From assembly GCA_040754075.1 (NCBI GenBank), contig JBFMDH010000011.1, positions 62,001 through 126,000 on the forward strand: 64,000 nucleotides of DNA. Direction: 5' to 3'. Of the stretch, positions 8,713 through 18,969 are shown one piece after another (the first letter of the stretch is position 1; each line of letters starts with the position of its first letter). The DNA is from Acidobacteriota bacterium. GTDB taxonomy: Bacteria; Acidobacteriota; Blastocatellia; UBA7656. The translations under genes and the position numbers were made by a program. The notes under the pieces were generated by a model. The model was not told where the DNA came from. It did no database searches and worked only from the letters and a program-made list of their open reading frames with translations.

Positions 8713-10386
8713 CTACGGTTTTTTTTGACAAGCCGCCACATCGGGCATTGTGCCGTCGAGGAGTTGCCGGGCAATACATGCCCAGGCGGGCGCCAGATTA
8801 GAGCTTGCCGCATTGGTTTCGTGATAATGATTCGGCACTTTATTCTGTTTGCAAGGGTCTACGGCTTGCTGCATGCCTTTGAGTCCAAATGACGGCGGCA
8901 TGAAATCATAGCCCGGCACCAGGTAGCCGAATTCATCGGGGCAAAGTCCCAAAACGAATTTGTATTTTTTGGTCATACGGTCAATCACGCCGGGTTCCGC
9001 GGGGCGTCCGGTGTTGGCTTCGGGGCAATCTTTGCGCCCGTATTTTTCGACGCCATAGAAGACTTCGGGAAAGAGTTCGCCCGGCGTGGTGATGATTTGC
9101 GCGTCGCCCATGGTAATTAAATAAACCCAGGTTTGCACCTCTTGCCAATTGTCAGCCGGATTATCGAGCACACCTTTTTGTTGCAACAACACATAGCCTT
9201 TGTTATCCATCGGCACGCGAAGCTCGGCTTTCTTCAAATCAATTTTTGCGACCGCGCTCCATTCGCCTTTGTCGATAGCATAAATCGCGGCTTTGGCGAT
9301 GTCGCGCCCGATGGCATAGGTGCGTTCAATGGTGAATGCCGGACGATGGTTCGTCTCTTTGAGCGGAAAATCTTTGCCGTCGAAACGGATGCGGTCATGG
9401 TTTTTGGTATTCGAGTCGCCGATGATTTCCGCAGCCCCGATGTCGCCGCTGATGTAAAGACAGGTGCCGCCATATTTTTTTTCAACCGTCTCGCGCACCG
9501 CGTGCGGAAAGTCGGAAGTGATTAAGGTGTTTTTGTCTTCCATCGATTCCGGGTGAGTGTTCCATTGCACGATGGTTGCAATGGTTTTGTCGCGCATCTT
9601 GCCCGTGGTAGTGACAAATTGCATCACGCGCATCTCTTCATCGAAAAACACTGGCGGGCGTCCGTGGGTGCGGGTTTGCATGCCGGCAATCGCAGGCGAC
9701 TCTTGCGGATTGGTGCGACCAAGTTTCAACTTCGCGGGTTGCGTATGGCTTGCCGCCTGGGTGACAGCTTTGGCGATTTGCCGGTCAATGAAGCGCAGGT
9801 ATTTCGGATACTTGCCATCGCTTAGTCCGTGAACGCCCCACGCCCCGATGGTATCGGGGGCTTCGTGATTGTGCGTCGAGGTGATGAGAATTTCCGCGAT
9901 GCCGAGTTTTGGCGAAATCAGTTTCTTAATTTCTTCAAGCCCGTAATAAGCCATCTTCGAGTAGTAGCCGATGACATCAATCGAAACGATAGCCATGCGG
10001 GTTGCGCCCGATTCCAGGACGATGGCGCGCGCCCACAAATCATCGGCTTTGCCGGTGGCGATGCGATTGTCGCCAAAGCCCGCTAAAAAAATGCCGTCGT
10101 ATTTGCCTTTTGAACCGGCATCAAGCACCGTGTTGCCTTCGTCATCTTCAAAGGCTTCGCCCGCGTCCCAGCGATTATTTTTATTCAAGTCAGTAAAACG
10201 TTCGCCCCAGACGCCCGAATCGGTAATCGTGCCGTCCCACTCTGCGTTTTTTCCAAACGGCGTGATTGGGATAGCAGCAACCCCGACCTTCAAATCATCC
10301 TTCGCGGCATTCACCGGTTGCGAAGGAAACAACAGTTGCGCGACAACAAAAATAAAGACGATTGCACAGGCAATAAATTTCGACAT
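8713..10386 (-). CDS. Secreted neutral/alkaline ceramidase-like protein
   Basis: A 557-residue exported protein with signal peptide [20 protein letters not shown]. The body resembles the N-terminal catalytic domain of neutral/alkaline non-lysosomal ceramidases: a start with [12 protein letters not shown], then [12 protein letters not shown], and the histidine-rich zinc-site motif [16 protein letters not shown]. An EF-hand-like loop ([20 protein letters not shown]) near residue 70 suggests calcium binding. The true substrate could be a ceramide or another amide, and many environmental members are uncharacterised. It is monocistronic and leftward, with CGGAGAAAATA before the ATG. Confidence 0.7.
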   Translation of the reverse strand: MSKFIACAIVFIFVVAQLLFPSQPVNAAKDDLKVGVAAIPITPFGKNAEWDGTITDSGVWGERFTDLNKNNRWDAGEAFEDDEGNTVLDAGSKGKYDGIFLAGFGDNRIATGKADDLWARAIVLESGATRMAIVSIDVIGYYSKMAYYGLEEIKKLISPKLGIAEILITSTHNHEAPDTIGAWGVHGLSDGKYPKYLRFIDRQIAKAVTQAASHTQPAKLKLGRTNPQESPAIAGMQTRTHGRPPVFFDEEMRVMQFVTTTGKMRDKTIATIVQWNTHPESMEDKNTLITSDFPHAVRETVEKKYGGTCLYISGDIGAAEIIGDSNTKNHDRIRFDGKDFPLKETNHRPAFTIERTYAIGRDIAKAAIYAIDKGEWSAVAKIDLKKAELRVPMDNKGYVLLQQKGVLDNPADNWQEVQTWVYLITMGDAQIITTPGELFPEVFYGVEKYGRKDCPEANTGRPAEPGVIDRMTKKYKFVLGLCPDEFGYLVPGYDFMPPSFGLKGMQQAVDPCKQNKVPNHYHETNAASSNLAPAWACIARQLLDGTMPDVAACQKKP

Positions 10387-10415
10387 TATTTTCTCCGATA
10401 CCTTTTAGATTTGAC

Positions 10416-11087
10416 TCAGGCGCATTGCCACAACAACTTTCCTCTTGTCCCATCTTCCGAAATAAAGGCATAGCCTATTCCAGCATCACCGAAATTTATA
10501 TAAAAAAACTTGTCATCAGGGTCTAGTTGCAAGAGCAAATTCCAATTCCCACCTTCAGGAAATTCATCGGATTGTATGAAGCCCGGCGTCCCGCCAATCT
10601 TGGTTCCTTCTAAAGCATGTTGATACGTTTCGCGCTCGTCTTCGGGTAATTCCCATAATTCCGACGCGGCAATGAAATCAGGGTCTTCCCCAATTTCCAA
10701 GGACGCTAAATATTCAACCGGTTTCCAGCCTTCGCTATTGGTCGAGTTTTGCAATGTTGGGCCTTCACTGAGAGGTTGGGTTTCAACTTCACAAATGCCA
10801 TCGGGTTGGATAATAACGGCATTTTCTCCAGCGTCAGGATTCCAAGTCTCTCCACTATTTTCTTCTTCATCACTTTTCATGAACACATAAGCCATTTTGC
10901 CAGGAATATCGCCAAACAATTCGTGCGCCAGCGCGATTTGACAAATAAACATCATTGGCACATTTGCTGCTCGGCTAATCGGCCATTGAGGTTCTGTAAG
11001 CCAAACCGGTTGTCCCCCGAATTTTGTTACATACTCTGTTATCGGGGATGAAGATGATTGAAAAGTGACTGAATATTTCTTTTTCAT
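10416..11087 (-). CDS. DUF1963 (YwqG-like) protein
   Basis: A 223-residue cytoplasmic protein starting at the ATG at 11087, 16 bases after the stop of the proline iminopeptidase gene. The two are probably co-transcribed. DUF1963 features include KFGGQPVWLTEPQWP near the N-terminus, MMFICQIAL, AYVFMK, and the C-terminal WNLLLQLDPDDKFFYINFGDAGIGY. YwqG-type proteins have no established biochemical role. The start was moved from an in-frame ATG five codons earlier because AAGAGAATC precedes the chosen one. Confidence 0.8.
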   Translation of the reverse strand: MKKKYSVTFQSSSSPITEYVTKFGGQPVWLTEPQWPISRAANVPMMFICQIALAHELFGDIPGKMAYVFMKSDEEENSGETWNPDAGENAVIIQPDGICEVETQPLSEGPTLQNSTNSEGWKPVEYLASLEIGEDPDFIAASELWELPEDERETYQHALEGTKIGGTPGFIQSDEFPEGGNWNLLLQLDPDDKFFYINFGDAGIGYAFISEDGTRGKLLWQCA

Positions 11088-11103
11088 GATTCTCTTGGCC
11101 AAC

Positions 11104-12051
11104 TTACAACTCTTTGAATTTATCTGTCGCTTCGATCAGCGCGCTGGTGTTGCCTTTTTCAAAAGCCGAATGTCCGGCGTCGGGAGTGATGTGGAGTTCG
11201 GCTTCGGGGAAGGCTTTATGCAATTCCCAGGCGCTCATCATCGGGCAGACCATGTCATAACGCCCTTGCACGATGACTGTTGGAAGGTGGCGGATTTTAT
11301 CGACATTTTTCAACAGGTAATCTTCCGATTCAAGAAAACCTTTGTTCAAAAAGTAGTGGCATTCGATGCGCGCCAGCGCGACGGCTTTTTCAGGCGCGCC
11401 GAAATCATTAATCAAATTCGGGTCGGGAAAAAGTTTCGAGGTGCTGCCTTCCCAGATGCTCCACGCGCGCGCCGCGGCAAAGCGCGTCGCTTCATCATCG
11501 CTCGTGAGGCGTTTGTAATAAGCCGCAATCATATCGCCGCGCTCCGATTCGGGAATGAAATCGACATACGACTCCCAAGCGTCGGGGTACACCGCGTCCG
11601 CGCCTTTTTGATAGAACCAGTCCAACTCTTTTTTGCGAAGCAGGAAGATGCCGCGAAGCACCAGGGCTTTTACACGTTCCGGGTGGGTCTCTGCGTAAGC
11701 GAGCGCCAGCGTGCTGCCCCACGAACCGCCGAAAACCACCCAACCGGCGATGCTCAAATGCCGGCGCAAACGTTCAATGTCGGCAACCAAATCCCAGGTA
11801 GTGTTTTCTCTGAGTTCCGCGTAAGGCGTGCTGCGCCCGCTGCCGCGTTGGTCGAACAGGATGATGCGATAGGCTTCCGGGTCAAAGAAGCGACGATAGT
11901 CGTCAGCCAGTCCGCCGCCCGGTCCGCCGTGCAAAAAGACTACCGGTTTGCCTTCCGGGTTGCCGCATTGTTCAAAGTAGAGGGTGTGCAAATCAGAGAC
12001 GCGAAGCATTCCGGTTTCATAAGGTTCAATCGGATCGTAAAAGGTTTTCAT
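11104..12051 (-). CDS. pip: Proline iminopeptidase
   Basis: An alpha/beta-hydrolase of 315 residues, the usual length for the S33 proline iminopeptidases, which remove N-terminal proline from peptides. Visible motifs are the oxyanion HGGPGGGLADDY, the strand ILFDQRGSGRSTP, the nucleophile elbow GGSWGS (Ser110), the acid in VQGRYDMVCP and the histidine in DAGHSAFEKG. The cap domain with WSIWEG is intact. Two further in-frame ATGs lie upstream, but the N-terminus MKTFYDPIEPYETGML matches the family best. It probably leads a two-gene operon with the DUF1963 gene. A supply of peptides would come from the many secreted peptidases in this window. Confidence 0.93.
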   Translation of the reverse strand: MKTFYDPIEPYETGMLRVSDLHTLYFEQCGNPEGKPVVFLHGGPGGGLADDYRRFFDPEAYRIILFDQRGSGRSTPYAELRENTTWDLVADIERLRRHLSIAGWVVFGGSWGSTLALAYAETHPERVKALVLRGIFLLRKKELDWFYQKGADAVYPDAWESYVDFIPESERGDMIAAYYKRLTSDDEATRFAAARAWSIWEGSTSKLFPDPNLINDFGAPEKAVALARIECHYFLNKGFLESEDYLLKNVDKIRHLPTVIVQGRYDMVCPMMSAWELHKAFPEAELHITPDAGHSAFEKGNTSALIEATDKFKEL

Positions 12052-12312
12052 AGGGCGCATTCTATAATTGCCGCTGAGGTTCGGCAATGAGGCTTGGCTG
12101 AGTTTTTTAACAAAAGATTAAACGCGCTCTCGAAATATTTGACGGTTGGTTATTTGAAGTTTTTTTCAGGTGACGGCAAATCCTTAAACGCCTAACGGCA
12201 ACGGCGAACTTTCAAATGCCCACGCTTAAACCGTCCATCTTGACAATGAATTTCCTGCGATGCTATTAAACCTCTGCCTTTCTAAAATCACCAGGCAGTA
12301 TCAGGAGTGGGC

Positions 12313-13998
12313 ATGTCACAAATCTCCCGTCTATTTTTGCGACATACGAAAGTCGTGTGTGTGCTAATGACGCTTGCGGTTTTTGTTTCGCTCATCACGC
12401 TTTCCAATTTCTCTGCGCGCGCTCAGTCAACCGCTCTCACCTTTGCGCGTACCAATTTGCAGGTGAAAGGACTGGGACCGCGCGGCATCACCGCAGAAGA
12501 TTTGAACGGCGATGAAATTCCCGATTTGGTGGTCGCCAACCTTGGCACCTACCAGCTCTATCAATCGCAAACCCTCGACGTGTTTTATGGCAAAGGCGAT
12601 GGCACGTTCACACTCGCGCAAACCTTGCCGGTAGGCGATGGCAATCAACCTTACGGCATCGCGGCAGCCGATTTGCGCAGCAATGAACGATTGGACATTA
12701 TCGTTCCCAATAAAGATGGTCGAACCGTTTCCGTATTTCTACAAAAAGAGGACGGCACCTTTGCCGAACCCGTAGCCTATGCCGCCAATGATGCATGGTC
12801 TTCGTCGGTTGCCGATTTGAATGGCGATACGATTCCCGATATTGCCGTGGCGAATTTCGATAGCTACGCCATCACCTTACTGATGGGCGTCGGCGACGGC
12901 ACTTTTTTTCAACCCACAGTGATTCCTGCAACCGCAGGCATGCAACCACGCGCCGTCGAATTCGGCGATTTCAACGGTGACGGGCGCAATGATATGGTAG
13001 TGCCGAGCGATACCTTTGACGGGCGCGTAGCGGTCTTTCTCAATAAAGGCGAAAAAAATGCTGCGAGCTTTGAGCCACCGCGCATCTATCGCGTCGGTCA
13101 ACTGACGGGCTTTGCCGTCGTTCACGATATAGATAGCGATGGCAAGTTGGACATCATCACTTCATCGGCTTATTCCAATAATATTTCGGCGCTTTTCGGC
13201 AATGGCGATGGAACGTTTACAGCGCCGCGTCAATACGGCACGGGCGACATCTGGCCTTTCGGTATCGTGCTCACGGATTTCGATGGCGATGGCAAATCCG
13301 ACATCATCGCGACAAGCGCCAAAGGCATGACCTGTTCGGTGCTTTTGGGTGACGGGCGCGGCGGGTTTTCGGCTCCGCAATTTTTTGAAACCGAAGGACC
13401 GTCAAGATGGGCGGCGGTTGCGGATTTCAATCTCGACGACAAGGTTGACATTGCGGTTGGCAATTATACCTTTTCGGGAAATTTTGAAACCGACCCTGGT
13501 CGTTTCTTTAATATCGTCAGCGTGATGTTGAATCATTCGACCATGCAATTGACACATCCGGCGTCGTTTCGCGTCAATTGTGGCGGTTCGCTGGTGCCGA
13601 TGGGTAATAATTTGCAATTTGCTGCGGACGGAAATTTTGACGGCGGCAAAGTAATTACCACTGACCAATTCATTAACGGCACCACCAATCAGGCGCTCTA
13701 TCAAAGCGCCCGACAAGGGACTTTCACTTACACGGCACAGGTCGCTGCCGGGCGCAGTTACACGGTGAAGTTGTATCTTGCGGAACTCTCGCAAAAATTC
13801 AGCAAGAAGCGGGCGCTAACGATTGCCATCAATGGCAAAACGATTTTGCAGAATTCCAATCTCTTGAAACAGGCTGGAATGCTCAATGCCCGTCCCGTCG
13901 CGCGTCGAAATGTGTGGCCGGACAGCAACGGACAAATCCGCATAGACTTTTCCGGTAAAAAAGGCGGGGCGATTTGTTCGGGCATTTCGATTTTTTAA
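12313..13998 (+). CDS. Secreted FG-GAP/VCBS repeat protein with C-terminal malectin-like domain
   Basis: The ATG at 12313 follows AGGAG; a GTG two codons upstream is inside that box. A signal peptide (LMTLAVFVSLITLSNFSARAQ) is followed by about seven FG-GAP blades with calcium-loop patterns such as DLNGDEIPDLVVAN, DFNGDGRNDMVV and DFDGDGKSDIIATS, through about residue 400. The last 150 residues (FRVNCGG, then YTVKLYLAELSQKF, AINGKTILQ and GGAICSGISIF) resemble a malectin-like carbohydrate-binding domain. The combination suggests an extracellular adhesion or glycan-binding role. A hairpin at 14001-14024 follows the stop. Confidence 0.85.
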   Translation: MSQISRLFLRHTKVVCVLMTLAVFVSLITLSNFSARAQSTALTFARTNLQVKGLGPRGITAEDLNGDEIPDLVVANLGTYQLYQSQTLDVFYGKGDGTFTLAQTLPVGDGNQPYGIAAADLRSNERLDIIVPNKDGRTVSVFLQKEDGTFAEPVAYAANDAWSSSVADLNGDTIPDIAVANFDSYAITLLMGVGDGTFFQPTVIPATAGMQPRAVEFGDFNGDGRNDMVVPSDTFDGRVAVFLNKGEKNAASFEPPRIYRVGQLTGFAVVHDIDSDGKLDIITSSAYSNNISALFGNGDGTFTAPRQYGTGDIWPFGIVLTDFDGDGKSDIIATSAKGMTCSVLLGDGRGGFSAPQFFETEGPSRWAAVADFNLDDKVDIAVGNYTFSGNFETDPGRFFNIVSVMLNHSTMQLTHPASFRVNCGGSLVPMGNNLQFAADGNFDGGKVITTDQFINGTTNQALYQSARQGTFTYTAQVAAGRSYTVKLYLAELSQKFSKKRALTIAINGKTILQNSNLLKQAGMLNARPVARRNVWPDSNGQIRIDFSGKKGGAICSGISIF

Positions 13999-14000
13999 TC

Positions 14001-14024
14001 CGGCAAATCTTTTTCGGTTTGCCG
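14001..14024 (+). terminator. Possible weak terminator hairpin
   Basis: A CGGCAAA/TTTGCCG stem with a T-rich loop sits two bases after the FG-GAP gene stop. It lacks a trailing T tract, so intrinsic termination is uncertain. Confidence 0.35.
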
Positions 14025-14150
14025 TCTTCGACCTTCGGGAAAACTATCAATTGATTTTCTTAAATTGTGACTTACCGGACTGCCAGGCGCTGTCAGGCGT
14101 CCTGAACCCGGATTAATGATGCAGTCATCAGTAAAAGATGGAGGACAGCT

Positions 14151-14867
14151 ATGGCAGTAAATCCGCTTCATAATGCCCGCGTTAAGGAACGCCGCTTATA
14201 CCTGAGTATTGCGATTCTCATTCCGCTTATCGTCCTGCTGGGGTTTGCCCGGACATACTATCTGAAAGGTTTGTTCGATAGCCCGGCATTGCCCGGCTTG
14301 CTGGTGCATGCGCATGGGATTGTGATGACCTTGTGGGTGGCGCTGTTTATCGCGCAGGTCTGGCTGGTCGCCGCCCGCCGCACCAGGTGGCATCAGCGAA
14401 TGGGAGTGGCAGGCGCGATTTTAGCCGCGCTGATTGTATTGGTAAGCGTGCTCACGGCAATTGCCGCGGCGGCGCGCGGGGCTTCTCCGGGTCCTCCGCC
14501 GCTCGTCTTTCTCGCCATCCCGCTGGGCGATATGGCGGTCTTTACGCTGCTCATCGCAACGGCGCTCTACTATCGTCGCCGCCTGGATACACACAAACGC
14601 CTGATGCTGCTTGGCGCAGTTAATCTGCTGACGCCGGCTATCGCGCGCATCCCGTTACAATTCATCGAAACCGGCGGGCCACTGGTGTTTTTCGGATTAA
14701 CCGATTTGGTTGTGCTTGCCTGTGTGGCTTATGACACCATCATGAATCGTCGGCTGCACCCAGCCTTTATATGGGGCACGCTGTTGATCATTGCGTCGCA
14801 ACCCTTGCGTTTAATGCTGGCAGGGACGGATGCCTGGATGCGGTTTGCGACCTGGCTGGTCAGTTGA
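14151..14867 (+). CDS. Multi-pass inner-membrane protein
   Basis: A 238-residue protein with about seven hydrophobic segments, beginning with LYLSIAILIPLIVLLGFA. The region HAHGIVMTLWVALFIAQVWL, followed by RRTRWHQRMG, resembles DUF2306-like and related small heme-associated membrane proteins in which paired histidines sit in adjacent helices. That link is tentative. A GGAGG box precedes the ATG by about six bases. No catalytic domain and no obvious partner gene are present. Confidence 0.75.
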   Translation: MAVNPLHNARVKERRLYLSIAILIPLIVLLGFARTYYLKGLFDSPALPGLLVHAHGIVMTLWVALFIAQVWLVAARRTRWHQRMGVAGAILAALIVLVSVLTAIAAAARGASPGPPPLVFLAIPLGDMAVFTLLIATALYYRRRLDTHKRLMLLGAVNLLTPAIARIPLQFIETGGPLVFFGLTDLVVLACVAYDTIMNRRLHPAFIWGTLLIIASQPLRLMLAGTDAWMRFATWLVS

Positions 14868-15071
14868 GCGGACAACCTGTGCCACTCAGCAAAACCTCAA
14901 GCAGCGATTCAAGGAGCAAATGGCTTCCGGTTTTTTGAACGACTACCGGCTGCCCAAGGGCAGCGGAACGTTCGCCGTACCAGGCTTTCTCAGCATCCTA
15001 GACTCACCAGACCGCGCGCTGCTAATATCTCGCTCTTCATATTTTATTGCTATAAAACAAGGGGAATCTTA

Positions 15072-16259
15072 ATGCGTAAGCGAATCACGCTGCTCTCATT
15101 GCTCATTGTCATTCTATTTACGGCTGCAAATTGTAAACAACAGCCAACCCAAAACAGCAATCAACAGAATCAACCAACTGCCAGAGCCGGGCGCTGGGTT
15201 GCCCAGTGGCGATCACCCGCCGCCAAAGGCGTTCAAGGGTTATATCTTGCAGCTTACACCTACACCTGTCTGGCGGTGCTGTCAACGAAAGTCGTCTACG
15301 CGGCGGGCGATGTTCCGAAACAACCCGACACCCGCGTCGGCATCTTCACACGCACCACAGATGGCGGCGCGACCTGGACGGAAAACGAAATCACCCGCCC
15401 CGATATGAGCATCCTGGGCATCAATGCCATGAGTTTCGTCAGCGAATCGACCGGTTGGCTTGTCGGGCTGAACAGTAAAAACGAAGGCGTGGTGTTAAAA
15501 ACCACCGATGGCGGTGTGAATTGGGATGCAATGAAACTGCCCATCAAATTGACTCCCAAAGCCGTCGGCTTCATTGATGAAAATAACGGCTGGATTGGCG
15601 GCACTTCGCTTACCCCGGAAGACGAAGAAGAGGAAAACGAAGACGACAAGAAACTCGTCGATAGCGACCCCAGCGATTTATTAGCCACAACGGACGGCGG
15701 CAAAACCTGGCAATCGGTTCGGCGTCTGGCGTTCAGCGTCGGCGATATTTATTTTCTCGACAAGACCACCGGCTGGCTCGCGGGACAAAAAGGTTCGATT
15801 TATAAAACCACAGACGCCGGGCGCAGTTGGGACGCGCAAAAAAGCGAACTCGAACCGGGCGAAGGCGCGCAACTCGATATTCTCGGTGAAGGCTCAAAAA
15901 AATTCCGCATCATCGGGGTGCAATTCCCTGATGCGGAAAACGGGTTTGCCGCAGCCATATCGGGTGATAACACCGAAGGGCGCATTCTTGCGACCAATAA
16001 CGGCGGCGCGACCTGGACGAAACGCCACATCGGTAAAAGTTTCGGCTTCAAAGATGTCTATTTCGCCAATGGCAAAACCGGTTGGTGTCTGGGTGATTAC
16101 GGACATTACATTTACTACACGGTTGACGGCGGCGAACGCTGGCTTTCGGAAACCACCGCTTTTGAACAGGACATTCCGTTTTTCAGAATTCAGGGAGCCG
16201 ATGAAAAGCATGTGTGGGTAGCGGCAGGCGGCGCAATCTTTTTCCGCACCGAGAATTAA
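15072..16259 (+). CDS. Ycf48/HCF136-like propeller lipoprotein
   Basis: A 395-residue lipoprotein: the signal peptide ends in a lipobox-like TAANC, with Cys21 as the acylation site, followed by an Asn/Gln-rich linker. The rest is a BNR/Ycf48-type propeller, with repeated TTDGGATW and KTTDGGVNW Asp-box turns paired with WLVGLNSKNEGV-type strands. An acidic insertion (EDEEEENEDDKK) interrupts about blade three. Outside photosynthetic bacteria, Ycf48-like folds are general beta-propeller scaffolds, so a photosystem role is not implied. A purine-rich repeat begins directly after the stop. Confidence 0.85.
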   Translation: MRKRITLLSLLIVILFTAANCKQQPTQNSNQQNQPTARAGRWVAQWRSPAAKGVQGLYLAAYTYTCLAVLSTKVVYAAGDVPKQPDTRVGIFTRTTDGGATWTENEITRPDMSILGINAMSFVSESTGWLVGLNSKNEGVVLKTTDGGVNWDAMKLPIKLTPKAVGFIDENNGWIGGTSLTPEDEEEENEDDKKLVDSDPSDLLATTDGGKTWQSVRRLAFSVGDIYFLDKTTGWLAGQKGSIYKTTDAGRSWDAQKSELEPGEGAQLDILGEGSKKFRIIGVQFPDAENGFAAAISGDNTEGRILATNNGGATWTKRHIGKSFGFKDVYFANGKTGWCLGDYGHYIYYTVDGGERWLSETTAFEQDIPFFRIQGADEKHVWVAAGGAIFFRTEN

Positions 16260-16260
16260 G

Positions 16261-16486
16261 CAGGGGGAAAGGGAGAAGAGGAGAAGAGGAGAAGAGGAGA
16301 AAGGGAGAAGGGGAGAAGGGGAGAAGGGGAGAAAGGGAAAGTATGTGGCTCGGTTTTCGATGTAAATCATAATGAGAAAATTTTGCGCACTTATAAAAGA
16401 AACGGAATATTTATTCTTTCCCTTTCTCCCTTTCTCCCTGTCTCCCCTTCTCCCTTTCCCCCTGTCTCCCTTTCCCCCTGTCTTCT
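16261..16486. repeat. Inverted pair of octamer-repeat arms
   Basis: The left arm (16261-16340) is a run of 8-bp units such as GGGAGAAG and GAGAAGAG. The right arm (16416-16486) is the same unit in inverse orientation (CTTTCTCC, CTCCCTGT). Near-perfect pairing between 16325-16340 and 16416-16431 would close an 80-base loop. The element fills most of the gap between the Ycf48-like and M14 genes. Confidence 0.85.
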
Positions 16487-16572
16487 TCAACGGTGGTAAA
16501 AATTTTTTCATCGCTTCGATTCAATGATCAGTGGACATATCTTTTGCAAATTTCAGAGCAAGGAAAATCTCT

Positions 16573-18951
16573 ATGCCGGTTTTATTGAAAAAGCTTTGTT
16601 TCTTTTTGACCATTCTGTTTTTCGCAGGCATTGCAACGAACCTCTCCGCACAGGCGCAAACCAAATCAACTACGGCGTCAAAAATCGTTGTACCTGCGCC
16701 GCGTGAGGTTATCGGCTTTACGCCGGGCGAGGATTACAAACTCGCAAGCTGGGCGCAGTTTGTTGATTATTTCAAAAAACTCGACGCGGCAAGCGACCGC
16801 GTGATGTTTGAAGAGTTGGGCAAAACGACGCTTGGGCGACCGTTTACGCTGGCGACCATTTCTTCGCCGGAAAATTTAAAAAAGCTGGCGCGTTATAAAG
16901 AGATTCAACGGCTGCTTGCCGACCCGCGAACTTTTAATAGCAACGATAGGGAAGCTGAAAAACTGATTGCCGAAGGGCGAACGATTGTTTTAATCACTTG
17001 CGGTATTCATTCAACCGAAGTCGGCGCCAATCTCGTTTCGATGAACATCGCTTATCGGCTGGCATCGAGTAATGAAGCGGAGGTGCGCGAGATTTTAGAC
17101 AAATGCATTATCTTGCTTGTACCGTCTTTGAATCCCGATGGCGTTGATATTGTCAAAAACTGGTATGACAAAACTCTTGGCACACCTGCCGAGGGCACAG
17201 GCCCGCCAGAGCTTTATCATCACTATACAGGCCACGACAACAACCGCGACTGGTACGCCTTTACGCAAGTTGAAACCCAACTGACGGTCGATAAAATTCA
17301 CAACGTCTGGCATCCGCAAATCGTCCACGACATTCATCAACAGGGGGAAACCGGTTCGCGATTTTTTATTCCGCCCTATGTTGAACCGTGGGAACCGAAC
17401 GTGCCGCCGCTCATTCAAGCGGGCGTCAATTTCATGGGCACGTCGATGGCTTGGGAGATGACCAGCGAAGGCAAAGCCGGTGTGGTGATTAACGGCGTCT
17501 ATGATGCGTGGACGCCTGCACGGGCTTATCAACATTATCACGGCGGTATACGCATTCTGAGCGAAACGGCATCGGCAAGGCTCGCATCGCCAACGACTGT
17601 GCCGTTTGAAAGACAAACCCCACAGGTCAATGTCGATACCAAAAAACGCAGTTGGAATTACCCTGTGCCGTGGTCGGGCGGCGTGTGGAAACTCGCAAAC
17701 ATCGTTGATTATCAACAATCGGGGGCGTTTGCTTTGATGAGAAATGCGGCGCGTTATCGCGAACGCTGGGTGAGCGATTTTTACAAAGTCGGCAAAGAGG
17801 CGGTGCGCGAACGCAAAGACAGCGAACCTTTTGCATTTTTGATTCCGCCTGTTGCTCAAGAAAATAATTGGAAACTTGATGGATTGGATAGAATGCTCGC
17901 AATTTTGGAAAGAGGCGCTGTTGAGATAATTAAAGCCAATTCAGCCTTTGTAGCAAATGATAAACAATATCCAGAGGGCACCTTAGTCATTCCAATGGCA
18001 CAGCCATATGGCGCATTCGCAAAAACATTACTTGAAAGACAACAATATCCTGACTTGAGACAATACCCAGGAGGTCCGCCAATTCGGCCTTATGATGTAA
18101 CAGCACACACTTTACCGTTGTTGATGGGAGTAAATGTTGTTGCGGTCAACAAACCTTTCACATTGCCTAAACAATCAAATATTGCTGGAGCTAGAGGACT
18201 AAATTCAATTCCTTCCAAAGCACGGGTCGCGCTTTACAAAAGCTATGCTGCCTCAATGGATGAAGGGTGGACGCGCTGGGTATTTGACCAGTACAAAAAT
18301 AAATTCACTTACAAATCATTACTCGACGCCGAGATTCGCGCGGGCAATCTGCGCGCGAAATTCGATTGCATTGTCTTCCCCGACCAGAGCGCCGCAGCAA
18401 TTTTCAACGGCTTATCCGCTTCGCGCTACCCGAAAGAACTCGCGGGTGGTGCAGGGAGTGTGGGTGTTGAATCGCTAAAGAAATTCGTCGAAGATGGCGG
18501 CACGATTATTACGTTGAATGACGCTTCGGAATTCGCTATCGAATATTTAAACGCGCCGGTTCGTAACGTCCTCGGTGGCATTCCTCCGAAAGATTTTTAT
18601 TGTCCCGGCTCGATCTTAAAAATCAAATTCGATGCGACAAGTCCGCTCACGGCAAACGCGCCGACGCTTGCAGGCACCACTGACGAAAGCATCGCCTGGG
18701 TAGAGACGGGTCCCGCATTTGAGGTCACCGGTGATGAAGCGAAAGTCGTGGCGCGCTTTGTCGATGCCAAAGAAATCCTGCTTTCGGGATGGTTGCTCGG
18801 CAATGAAAAGATTGCCGGTAAAGGAGCAATCGTTGAAGTTCGACGCGGCAAAGGGCGCATCGTGATGTTCGCGTTTCGCCCGCAATATCGCGGTCAAAGC
18901 GTTGCCACGCTTCCCTTCCTGTTCAATGCTATAATGACCAGCGGAAAATAA
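16573..18951 (+). CDS. Secreted M14-family zinc carboxypeptidase-like protein
   Basis: A 792-residue exported peptidase. The start at 16573 puts AAGGAAA upstream and begins directly with a signal peptide (LCFFLTILFFAGIATNLSAQ). The M14 zinc site is visible as CGIHSTEVG (His and Glu near 145-148), with NPDGVDIV, HHYTGHDNNRDW and VHDIHQQ further on. A C-terminal domain (about 560-792) contains FDCIVFPDQS, GGTIITLNDASE and FAFRPQYRGQS and resembles a glutamine-amidotransferase-like fold. It is a paralogue of the M14 protein at 48.2 kb. Bases about 17855-18240 are clearly AT-richer, with AGA, CCA and TTA codons uncommon elsewhere in the gene. Confidence 0.9.
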   Translation: MPVLLKKLCFFLTILFFAGIATNLSAQAQTKSTTASKIVVPAPREVIGFTPGEDYKLASWAQFVDYFKKLDAASDRVMFEELGKTTLGRPFTLATISSPENLKKLARYKEIQRLLADPRTFNSNDREAEKLIAEGRTIVLITCGIHSTEVGANLVSMNIAYRLASSNEAEVREILDKCIILLVPSLNPDGVDIVKNWYDKTLGTPAEGTGPPELYHHYTGHDNNRDWYAFTQVETQLTVDKIHNVWHPQIVHDIHQQGETGSRFFIPPYVEPWEPNVPPLIQAGVNFMGTSMAWEMTSEGKAGVVINGVYDAWTPARAYQHYHGGIRILSETASARLASPTTVPFERQTPQVNVDTKKRSWNYPVPWSGGVWKLANIVDYQQSGAFALMRNAARYRERWVSDFYKVGKEAVRERKDSEPFAFLIPPVAQENNWKLDGLDRMLAILERGAVEIIKANSAFVANDKQYPEGTLVIPMAQPYGAFAKTLLERQQYPDLRQYPGGPPIRPYDVTAHTLPLLMGVNVVAVNKPFTLPKQSNIAGARGLNSIPSKARVALYKSYAASMDEGWTRWVFDQYKNKFTYKSLLDAEIRAGNLRAKFDCIVFPDQSAAAIFNGLSASRYPKELAGGAGSVGVESLKKFVEDGGTIITLNDASEFAIEYLNAPVRNVLGGIPPKDFYCPGSILKIKFDATSPLTANAPTLAGTTDESIAWVETGPAFEVTGDEAKVVARFVDAKEILLSGWLLGNEKIAGKGAIVEVRRGKGRIVMFAFRPQYRGQSVATLPFLFNAIMTSGK

Positions 18952-18969
18952 GCATGTGAGGTAAAACTT

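Noticed and set aside
15072-16259. Photosystem II assembly role for the Ycf48-like protein
   Set aside because: The fold is a general propeller and no photosynthesis gene is in the window.
16261-16486. Possible CRISPR array
   Set aside because: The repeat period is 8 bp with no spacers, and no cas genes are present.
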